This document shows, piece by piece, positions 1 through 6,464 of a stretch of DNA of 19,672 bases. The stretch is from an uncultured Prevotella sp. (GTDB lineage: Bacteria > Bacteroidota > Bacteroidia > Bacteroidales > Bacteroidaceae). The position numbers and the translations under genes were made by a program. The stretch lies in the NCBI GenBank assembly GCA_905234355.1, contig CAJOHP010000105.1, positions 1 to 19,672 of the forward strand, written 5' to 3'. Under the pieces are notes generated by a model. It had not been told where the DNA came from, ran no database searches, and was given only the letters and a program-made list of their open reading frames with translations. How positions within the stretch are numbered: the first letter of the stretch is position 1; each line of letters opens with the position of its first letter.

Positions 1-27
1 AATTCTTATCAATTCTTTTCATGGGTA

Positions 28-48
28 AATTCTCTAATTCTCTAATTC
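28..48. repeat. AATTCTCT 8-bp tandem repeat
   Basis: AATTCTCT is repeated head to tail about 2.6 times, and looser AATTCTT copies occur at 1-7 and 11-17. It lies in AT-rich intergenic DNA. The 8-bp period matches that of a different repeat at 3137-3176. No function can be assigned. Confidence 0.6.
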
Positions 49-83
49 TTGATAGACAAAGACTTTACTTCCTTTATGGGGGT

Positions 84-147
84 GGGAAAGTTCAGTTACC
101 TTTCCATCCGTGCAGTATAAGACTTTTCTAAAGGCGGGAAACTTCAG
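84..147. promoter_or_regulatory. 12-bp direct repeat, possible activator site
   Basis: GGGAAAGTTCAG at 84-95 recurs as GGGAAACTTCAG at 136-147, differing at one base. The copies start 52 bp apart, close to five helical turns, and lie just upstream of the predicted -33 box at 168. The first copy is also part of an inverted repeat, GGAAAG (85-90) with CTTTCC (100-105). AraC-family regulators often bind direct repeats, so autoregulation by the adjacent gene is possible, but binding is not shown. Confidence 0.35.
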
Positions 148-167
148 CAGTAAAATGTGGGATAAAG

Positions 168-199
168 TTTGCATGATTCAGTCAAATGTATTACCTTTG
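168..199 (+). promoter_or_regulatory. Bacteroidetes-type promoter of the regulator gene
   Basis: TTTG at 168-171 and TACCTTTG at 192-199 are separated by 20 bp. This fits the Bacteroidetes sigma-ABfr consensus TTTG-N19-21-TAnnTTTG exactly. Transcription would start near 205, leaving a leader of about 105 nt before the ATG at 312. Confidence 0.75.
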
Positions 200-211
200 C
201 ATTTGCAAAGG
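194..211. promoter_or_regulatory. Perfect palindrome overlapping the -7 box, possible operator
   Basis: CCTTTGCA-TT-TGCAAAGG is a perfect 8-2-8 inverted repeat. It covers most of the -7 element and the expected start site. This is where a repressor, or an autoregulator, would block initiation. The TTTGCA half is also the usual downstream extension of the -7 box in this window, so part of the symmetry may be promoter sequence. Confidence 0.4.
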
Positions 212-311
212 AGCCGCCCACGGCCAACCAAGCGGCCGCCAGGTCGAGCGGCAAGATCATTCACTCGATTTTGGGAAATCTCCGTAAGACACGTAAAAAA
301 ATGCTGAGGTT

Positions 312-2984
312 ATGAGGCTTTTCCGACGATGCAGACACATCCTTCTGTTGTCACCACTGCTTTACACGTTGTGTGGCAGCGGACAGCCGACGTCTCCCGT
401 CCCTGCCTCCTTGGACAGTCCACATGTCCATAGGCCGTCCCCTACCATCACACTGGTACAATACGACGAAGAGGACGGCGTACCCTCCAACCATGTCACC
501 CAGCTGTTGCAAGACAGCAAAGGGTTTATGTGGTTTGCCACGTGGAACGGCCTTTGCCGCTATGACGGCTATGACTTTCATACGTTCAAGCCAGTTGTAG
601 GCGACGGTTGTGCTATGGCCACCGACCGTATCCGCGACATTGGCCTGTTGCCCGACGGTAAGATACTCTGCCGTGTTGACGACGACCATTTTCTGTTCGA
701 CCCACGTACATGCCAGTTCGTCGATGCCCCCGACGAACTGGCACATGTTGCTGTTTCCGCTGATGACAACATGCCGAATGGCGCTAAGAAATACCGTCAA
801 AGCCAGTCGCTGAAAAGCGGACACGACATAGCGTGGTCCGACGCTTTCGGCACCCGTTGGACGCTCTCCTCTAACGGGCACCTGTCTGCCCAGACCAGCG
901 AGGGTCTTGTCAGCACCCACAACATAGATATCCCCATCGCTGGCGCTACGTTTGCCCTTGCCGACGATCAGGGCAACTTGTGGGTGCTGGTTTCCAATCG
1001 CATCTGCAAACTGACCACTGGCATAGAACACACCGAACGGCTAACCATTGAGCCTGCATCGGAGGCGAAGTGTCTGTTCAAAGACCATGAGGGCCGCTGC
1101 TGGGTGACCACGCGCGACGGTGCCGTGCGTGTCTGTTCGGCTGTCGATGGAAAGCTGACTGGCTACTTAGGCCCTGACGGTCAGTTGCATGGCAACTACA
1201 TCCGTTTGGGTGCTGCCGTCTACAGCATGTACGAGTCGGCCGACGGCACGCTGTGGTTTGGTACAAAGCCCGACGGACTGTACCGGCTGAAAGCACACCA
1301 CGCCTTGGAGCACGTCATGGCCGACGCCAACATCTACCACATCACCGAAGACGTCTACGGCCGGCTGTGGCTGGCCACCCTTGACGACGGACTTCTCTAC
1401 TCGTCTGCACCCATGGCCGACGCACCGTCATTTCAGGCGCCGAAACACTATCCCAAAGAGGTCGCGCAACGCGTGAGATACCTCTACATGACTGCCGACA
1501 GCACGATGCTTGCCGCCACCACCGACGGACTTGTGGTGACAGGGCTGAAAGCCGATGCCGACGCCATGGCGTTCCACCTGCACCAGCGTGAGCCTGGCCG
1601 CTCAAGCAGCCTTAGCAGCAGTGCCATCATGGACATCACGGCGACAAGAGGAAGCATCTTCGTAAGCACAGAGAGCGGCGGTATCAACCAAATAGTAGGT
1701 AGCGAGTCCGACCCTGACGGCCTGCTGGCCAACCAGTTATATTTCAGCCACTACACCGCCGCCACTCATCATCTGCCTACCGACATCGCCCTCTCCATGA
1801 CGCCCTTGGCCGACGGCAAGATGATGGTTGTCAGCGGACATCTGGTGACGCTGCTCGACAGCACTGGCCACTCGCGCGTGCTCGACTCCCGCTATTTCAA
1901 TGCCGACTATCGGTTCAGCGATGCCCATCCCTTAGAGCTTGACGGAGGACGGTGGCTCTTCGGACTGACCGACGGTGCCTTCATCACCAGCAATGAGCAG
2001 ATGTGGCACCCGGTCTTCACCCCACGCTTAGTGCTGACCTCCATCTCACTGCAAGGTGGCAACATCCCCACGGCGGGCGAAGTCTTCCAACACGACACGA
2101 ACCTGGCGGCAGAATATCTCGACAGCATCACGCTGCAGCCCCATGAGCGCAACATCACGGTACATTTCGCAGCCATCGACTTCACCGCACCCGAGCGCAT
2201 CAACTACGCTTTCCGCCTGACTACCGACGACAGCGACGACGACACCCCGTGGAACCACATAGGGCACAACCGTTCAGTGACACTGCTCGACCTGAAACCC
2301 GGCGTCTACCGTCTCACCATCCGGTCGACAAATGCTGACGGTGAATGGTACGACAGCGCTGGCAAGGGTGACAACGACAAGGGACCAAACGTGCGCACAC
2401 TGACAATCATCGTCAGACCCACTTTCTGGGAGGCTTGGTATGGCCAACTGCTCATCGTGTTGCTGATAGCCACGGCCATCGCCTTCGCCGTCTACACCAT
2501 ATTATATATTAGGCGCATCAAGCGCAAGCATCGCGAAACCTTGGAAGCCTATCTTGCATTGATAGAGGTGAACAGCACAAAGCAAGAGGCAAATGGCGAG
2601 AGGCAGGAGGCTAATAGCGAGAGGCAAGAAGTGAGAGGCGAGAGGCAAGAGACGATGGCTGAGCTCGACCCCATGATGCAACGCGTCATGGCCTACATAG
2701 AAGAAAACATTGGCAATAGCGACGCCAACATTGGCGACATGGCTGCCGCTGTCGCTACGAGCCGCAGTGGCCTGCAGCGCAAGCTGAAGCAGACCATGGG
2801 TGTCACACCAATCGACCTGCTCCGCGAGGCTCGCATCAAGCACGCCTGCCAGTTACTCCTGCAGACTGACAAGAACGTGAGCGAAGTGGCCTACGCCTGC
2901 GGATTCACCGACCCTAAATATTTCAGCCGTTGCTTTAAGCAGAGCACAGGAAAGACGCCGACACAGTTCACAGAGGTCGGTTGA
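312..2984 (+). CDS. Membrane-spanning sensor regulator: Reg_prop propeller, Y_Y_Y, TM, AraC HTH
   Basis: Predicted inner-membrane regulator that senses a periplasmic glycan and binds DNA in the cytoplasm. An N-terminal hydrophobic export signal is followed by a two-component-regulator propeller. Its repeats include the W-containing blades near residues 70-84, 219-234, 259-273, 310-325 and 350-360. A Y_Y_Y-type beta domain follows (about 640-706), then one transmembrane helix (about 709-733). A charged linker with four heptads (758-785) leads to a C-terminal AraC-type double helix-turn-helix (about 786-890), including the usual VAYACGF and FSRCFK segments. Classic hybrid two-component systems carry histidine kinase, phosphoacceptor and receiver domains between TM and AraC domain; here only about 50 residues remain. 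The architecture resembles the kinase-less SusR type. The ATG at 312 overlaps the stop of a 4-codon frame starting at 301. Its position suggests control of the esterase operon downstream. Confidence 0.85.
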   Translation: MRLFRRCRHILLLSPLLYTLCGSGQPTSPVPASLDSPHVHRPSPTITLVQYDEEDGVPSNHVTQLLQDSKGFMWFATWNGLCRYDGYDFHTFKPVVGDGCAMATDRIRDIGLLPDGKILCRVDDDHFLFDPRTCQFVDAPDELAHVAVSADDNMPNGAKKYRQSQSLKSGHDIAWSDAFGTRWTLSSNGHLSAQTSEGLVSTHNIDIPIAGATFALADDQGNLWVLVSNRICKLTTGIEHTERLTIEPASEAKCLFKDHEGRCWVTTRDGAVRVCSAVDGKLTGYLGPDGQLHGNYIRLGAAVYSMYESADGTLWFGTKPDGLYRLKAHHALEHVMADANIYHITEDVYGRLWLATLDDGLLYSSAPMADAPSFQAPKHYPKEVAQRVRYLYMTADSTMLAATTDGLVVTGLKADADAMAFHLHQREPGRSSSLSSSAIMDITATRGSIFVSTESGGINQIVGSESDPDGLLANQLYFSHYTAATHHLPTDIALSMTPLADGKMMVVSGHLVTLLDSTGHSRVLDSRYFNADYRFSDAHPLELDGGRWLFGLTDGAFITSNEQMWHPVFTPRLVLTSISLQGGNIPTAGEVFQHDTNLAAEYLDSITLQPHERNITVHFAAIDFTAPERINYAFRLTTDDSDDDTPWNHIGHNRSVTLLDLKPGVYRLTIRSTNADGEWYDSAGKGDNDKGPNVRTLTIIVRPTFWEAWYGQLLIVLLIATAIAFAVYTILYIRRIKRKHRETLEAYLALIEVNSTKQEANGERQEANSERQEVRGERQETMAELDPMMQRVMAYIEENIGNSDANIGDMAAAVATSRSGLQRKLKQTMGVTPIDLLREARIKHACQLLLQTDKNVSEVAYACGFTDPKYFSRCFKQSTGKTPTQFTEVG
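2583..2666 (+). repeat. Four 21-bp tandem repeats encoding a heptad linker
   Basis: Four in-frame 21-bp units at 2583-2603, 2604-2624, 2625-2645 and 2646-2666 encode QEANGER, QEANSER, QEVRGER and QETMAEL. The first three are close copies and the fourth has diverged. They form a highly charged, probably helical stretch between the transmembrane helix and the AraC domain. Copy-number change would lengthen or shorten the linker without breaking the frame. Confidence 0.8.
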
Positions 2985-2997
2985 GAGTCTTTAGCCA

Positions 2998-3058
2998 GCA
3001 AACGGGTGTAAAAACGCGTCAAAACAGGGTACTTGACGCGTTTTTCATACCCGTTTGC
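2998..3058. terminator. Long hairpin after the regulator gene; terminator or operator
   Basis: AAAAACGCGTCAA (3010-3022) pairs perfectly with TTGACGCGTTTTT (3033-3045) across a 10-nt loop. Outside small internal bulges, GCAAACGGGT (2998-3007) pairs with ACCCGTTTGC (3049-3058). The total is 23 base pairs, starting 13 nt after the regulator stop codon. The 5-T tract lies inside the stem, so it fits an intrinsic terminator only partly. It is also centred about 70 bp upstream of the -7 box at 3094, so it could be a dyad binding site. Confidence 0.6.
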
Positions 3059-3093
3059 CGCATTTTTAACCCATTCTATCGGAGAAAACGCTG

Positions 3094-3101
3094 TAATTTT
3101 G
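3094..3101 (+). promoter_or_regulatory. -7 element of the esterase operon promoter
   Basis: TAATTTTG matches TAnnTTTG and continues as GCAGCC, like the boxes before ilvC and ilvD. At the expected 19-21 bp upstream there is no TTTG; the bases there are ACCCAT. A strong -7 with no -33 box is what an activator-dependent promoter would show. Transcription would start near 3108, giving a leader of about 85 nt. Confidence 0.55.
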
Positions 3102-3136
3102 CAGCCGTAATAACAAGGTCTATCCTACTTTACCTC

Positions 3137-3176
3137 CTCAACTACACAACTACTCAACTCCACAACTCCACAACTA
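3137..3176 (+). repeat. Five 8-bp tandem repeats in the esterase operon leader
   Basis: Five consecutive 8-bp units of the form (C)(A/T)CAACT(A/C) run to within 17 nt of the start codon at 3194. The stretch lacks G completely on the plus strand and would be an unstructured mRNA leader. Its length could change by replication slippage. No binding factor is known to me. Confidence 0.65.
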
Positions 3177-3193
3177 CTTAAATCATATAAAAA

Positions 3194-5077
3194 ATGAAAA
3201 CAAAACTACTATTCCTCTTTGCCTTGGCCACGATGCTCTTCACCGCATCGAGCGCCAAGAAGGTGCACACCCTGGGCGACTCTACTATGGCTCCCTACGA
3301 CGAGAACGCCACCGTCACCCGTGGCTGGGGCATGTACTTCGGACAGTTTCTCACCAATGGCTGGACCAGCATCAACTACGCCAAGGGCGGTCGCGACAGC
3401 TACGGCGGCTACAACGAACTGTGGCAGACGGCCAAGAAGCAGGTGCAGGCCGGCGACTACGTCATCATCTCCTTCGCCCACAACGACGAGAAGAACCAAG
3501 GCATGGACGGCTACCAGCTGAAAGCCTACTACGAAAGCATAGGCGACCAGGCTGCTGCCAATGCCGTGGACCTGCGCGGCAGCATACCGTCGACGACCTA
3601 CAAGGCAAACCTGGGCAAGATTGTCGACGAGGCGCTGGCCCTTGGTGCCACACCTATAATCTGCTCGCCCGTGTGCCGCAGCTACTTCAGTGGTAGCACC
3701 ATCCGCCGCAACGGCCGCCACGACCTGGGCGATAGCTACAAGATTCTGACGGAAAAGGGCCCCGTCGACGGACCGAAGCTGGCCGCCGACGACCACACCA
3801 TGGACTATGCCTACCATGCACAGCAGCTGGCACAGGAGAAAGGCATACCATTCGTCGACCTGACCAACGCCACGAAGACGCTCTACGAGAGCTACGGCAA
3901 CCAGAGCAAGTGCGAGGCTGCACTGTTCGACGGCGAGGGCTCCACACACTTCAACACCACGGGTGCACTGCTCGTGGCCCGTGAGTGTGCCCGCCTGATG
4001 AAGGCTCAGGGCATACTGGCCGACGATATCGTCCTGCCTACCGACCTCAGTGTTTCGCCTGCCACAGGCGACCTTGGCGAGGCCTACAAGGGACAGACAC
4101 TGCAAAAGGAGTTCACCATCAACGGGTTTGGCCTCTCGCCCGAAAGCGGCAGAGTGATCATCTCGGCCACCGACGGCATAGAGCTGTCGTTCGACAAGAA
4201 AGACTGGAACCAGACTATCTACACCAGCTACAGCGCCTCGACGCTCATCAAGACCTTCTATGCCCAGATGACACTCACTGAGGACGGCACCGCCACAGGC
4301 ACCGTGACCATAACACAGGACAACAAGACCATAGAGATTCCAGTCACCGCCACTGCTATCGTGTTGGAAGGCGGCACTGAGGTGAAAGCCTACTGGCGGC
4401 TCGAGAAAGACGACAGCTACGAGCTGACAGGCCCCGCCAACGTCATTGCCGAGAGCTGGACTGGCATGTACGTGCAGCGCTACTCCAACCCCAACGCCAA
4501 CACCACCTGGCCCGACTGGACCGGCTTCGACGCCACCCGAAAGACACAGCGCAACTTGTTGACAGGCGACGCATGGCCTGCCGACGAAATCGACGACAAC
4601 CCCGGGCGATACATCGAATGGGGCATAGAGCCCACACAGGGCATGACGCTGAGCATCGACGAGATCAGTCTCTTCGTCTGCGGATGCGGCGGCAACGGCA
4701 TGTGCAGCCACATCTACTACAGCACCGACAACTTCCAGACACGCACCACCATCTTTGAGATGAAGAAGATGCCGGCCAACAACATGCAGTACGTTAAGGC
4801 GCAGCCCGTCATCAAGCTCGAAGAGGGCCAGAAGCTGCTCGTTCGCGTCTATCCTTGGTACAACGGATCTGCCACGGGCAAGACCATCTGCCTCTCCGAC
4901 CTCACCATCCACGGCATGGCCAGCAATGCCGACGCCACCGCCGTCCAGTCTGTTGCTGTACCACAGCAACAAGCCGAGCAATACTACGACCTGCAGGGCC
5001 GCTGCATCAAGGGCAGCACCCGCGGACTGGCCATCGTGCGACAGAGTGACGGTACGGTAAAGAAAACGCTACACTAA
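3194..5077 (+). CDS. SGNH/GDSL esterase, rhamnogalacturonan acetylesterase-like (CE12), multidomain
   Basis: Likely exported esterase that removes acetyl groups from rhamnogalacturonan or related pectin. A signal peptide (about 1-21) precedes an SGNH domain (about 22-275). Its blocks are GDST with nucleophile S30, the AKGGRDS glycine block and AHNDE with N97. The last block is DGEGSTH with H252. The family usually has DxxH; here position -3 from H252 is G249, and the nearest acids are D246 and E248. A beta-sandwich of BACON/Ig type follows (about 283-390), then an unassigned beta-rich domain (about 392-576) containing the cysteine cluster CGCGGNGMC. A YDLQGR-type C-terminal tail starts at Y597. 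First gene of a three-gene operon, 32 nt before the next. The start is supported by the signal peptide and an A-rich upstream context. The substrate is inferred from the pectin methylesterase neighbour. Confidence 0.82.
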   Translation: MKTKLLFLFALATMLFTASSAKKVHTLGDSTMAPYDENATVTRGWGMYFGQFLTNGWTSINYAKGGRDSYGGYNELWQTAKKQVQAGDYVIISFAHNDEKNQGMDGYQLKAYYESIGDQAAANAVDLRGSIPSTTYKANLGKIVDEALALGATPIICSPVCRSYFSGSTIRRNGRHDLGDSYKILTEKGPVDGPKLAADDHTMDYAYHAQQLAQEKGIPFVDLTNATKTLYESYGNQSKCEAALFDGEGSTHFNTTGALLVARECARLMKAQGILADDIVLPTDLSVSPATGDLGEAYKGQTLQKEFTINGFGLSPESGRVIISATDGIELSFDKKDWNQTIYTSYSASTLIKTFYAQMTLTEDGTATGTVTITQDNKTIEIPVTATAIVLEGGTEVKAYWRLEKDDSYELTGPANVIAESWTGMYVQRYSNPNANTTWPDWTGFDATRKTQRNLLTGDAWPADEIDDNPGRYIEWGIEPTQGMTLSIDEISLFVCGCGGNGMCSHIYYSTDNFQTRTTIFEMKKMPANNMQYVKAQPVIKLEEGQKLLVRVYPWYNGSATGKTICLSDLTIHGMASNADATAVQSVAVPQQQAEQYYDLQGRCIKGSTRGLAIVRQSDGTVKKTLH

Positions 5078-5109
5078 CCATCGGACCATCACTCCCCCCT
5101 GACAACATC

Positions 5110-6423
5110 ATGAGAAAAAACATCATGCTACTGTTGCTTGCCGTCTTGGCAGCACTTCCTCTCATCGCCGTTGAGAACTATCCCTATCGCAGCGACTATC
5201 TGTGGGTCACTGTGCCCGACCATGCTGACTGGAACTACGATTTAGGCGAACATGCCAAGGTGGAGATACAGTTCTATAAATATGGTATGGCACGCGATGG
5301 TGAGGTGAGCTATGAGATAGGCGACGACATGCTTGCTGCCGACAAGCAGGGTACCATCAACCTCAAGGGTGGACGCGCCACCATCGACATGGGGACGCGC
5401 CGCACCCCAGGGTTTCGCGACCTGCGGCTGCACGTCAACATCGATGGCAAGAAGTACGACCATCACGTCAAGGTGGGCTTTGCCGTCGACGACATCAAGC
5501 CTTACACGCAAGAGCCTAAAGACTTCGTCAGCTTCTGGGAGAGCAACAAGCAAAAGGCCGCACGCTTTCCACTGACCTACACCAAGGAGTTGGCACCCGA
5601 GTACTGTACCGACAAAATGGTGTGCTACCTGGTACGGCTGCAGCTCGACAACAAGGGTAAATGCATCTATGCCTATCTCACCATGCCCCGCGATGCTCAG
5701 GAGAAGTCATGCCCCGTGGTGCTTTGTCCGCCAGGAGCTGGTGTGAAGACCATTAAAGAGCCACTGCGCCACAAATACTATGCCGAGAATGGCTTCATCC
5801 GACTGGAGATGGAGATACACGGACTGAACCCCACGCTCAGCGACGAGCAGTTCAGGGAAATCAGCAATGCCCTTAATTATGGCGAGAACGGCTACCTGTG
5901 CAATGGGCTCGACGATCGCGACAACTACTACATGAAGCATGTCTATCTGGCCTGTGTGCGCTGCATCGACCTGCTGACGTCGCTGCCCGAATGGGACGGT
6001 CGCAATGTTGCCGTGCAGGGTGGCAGTCAGGGCGGTGCCCTGGCCATTGTGACAGCAGCCCTCGACGAGTGTGTGGACCTTTGCGTAGCCAACCATCCGG
6101 CTCTCGCCGACATGGCGGCCTACGTTGAGAAAGGCCGCACAGGTGGCTATCCGCATTTCAATCGGATGAACAACATGCTCACCGACGAGAAAATCCGTAC
6201 GATGGCCTACTACGACGTGGTGAACTTCGCACGTCACGTCAAAGCCCGCACTTTCCTGACTTGGGGCTATAACGACGTGACCTGTCCGCCCACCACCAGC
6301 TATGCCGTTTGGAACACGCTTGCCTGTGAAAAGGAGCCGCTCATCACACCCATCAACGAGCACTGGACGAGCGATGCCACCGACTACGCCCAGATGGAGT
6401 GGATCAAGCGACACTTGAAATAA
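5110..6423 (+). CDS. Acetyl esterase of the AXE1/CE7 alpha/beta-hydrolase type
   Basis: Probable exported acetyl esterase acting on acetylated cell-wall polysaccharide or oligosaccharides. A signal peptide (about 1-20) is followed by a beta-rich N-terminal region (about 21-130) and an alpha/beta-hydrolase domain of the acetylxylan esterase (AXE1, CE7) kind. The nucleophile motif GGSQGG has S306. GYNDVTCPP supplies D389 and NEHW supplies H418, all in the expected order and spacing. The protein is longer than the roughly 320-residue cytoplasmic CE7 enzymes because of the export signal and extra N-terminal domain. Unlike both neighbours it has no YDLQGR-type tail and ends shortly after the catalytic histidine. 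It sits 32 nt after the SGNH esterase and 41 nt before the pectin methylesterase, so it is probably co-transcribed. Acetylated pectin rather than xylan may be the substrate; that is inference. Confidence 0.83.
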   Translation: MRKNIMLLLLAVLAALPLIAVENYPYRSDYLWVTVPDHADWNYDLGEHAKVEIQFYKYGMARDGEVSYEIGDDMLAADKQGTINLKGGRATIDMGTRRTPGFRDLRLHVNIDGKKYDHHVKVGFAVDDIKPYTQEPKDFVSFWESNKQKAARFPLTYTKELAPEYCTDKMVCYLVRLQLDNKGKCIYAYLTMPRDAQEKSCPVVLCPPGAGVKTIKEPLRHKYYAENGFIRLEMEIHGLNPTLSDEQFREISNALNYGENGYLCNGLDDRDNYYMKHVYLACVRCIDLLTSLPEWDGRNVAVQGGSQGGALAIVTAALDECVDLCVANHPALADMAAYVEKGRTGGYPHFNRMNNMLTDEKIRTMAYYDVVNFARHVKARTFLTWGYNDVTCPPTTSYAVWNTLACEKEPLITPINEHWTSDATDYAQMEWIKRHLK

Positions 6424-6464
6424 GCTGAAATATTTTTTTACAATAACTCTAACCAAACAACTTT

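Larger units (their letters stand above)
1..311. other. Intergenic region upstream of the regulator gene
   Basis: No convincing gene lies in this stretch. A 65-codon open frame at 110-307 has no recognisable protein features and spans the predicted promoter, so it is not called. The region holds an AT-rich 8-bp tandem repeat near the left edge, a 12-bp direct repeat, a consensus Bacteroidetes promoter, a palindrome on the -7 box and a GC-rich transcribed leader of about 100 nt. In the leader CGGCC at 221-225 can pair with GGCCG at 234-238. The end of the gene to the left is not visible. Confidence 0.6.

Noticed and set aside
110..307. 65-codon frame upstream of the regulator
   Set aside because: The predicted promoter lies inside it, and the product is Arg/Pro-rich with no motif.
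301..315. Four-codon frame MLRL overlapping the regulator start codon
   Set aside because: Such tiny frames arise by chance; there is no supporting pattern beyond the overlap.
2981..3181. 66-codon TTG-started frame after the regulator
   Set aside because: It would translate the hairpin, the promoter and the 8-bp repeats; not credible as a gene.
3209..4981. 590-codon open frame antisense to the SGNH esterase
   Set aside because: It has no recognisable motif and mirrors a strongly supported gene. GC-rich third positions such as GAC, GCC and CTG keep stops out of the opposite strand.
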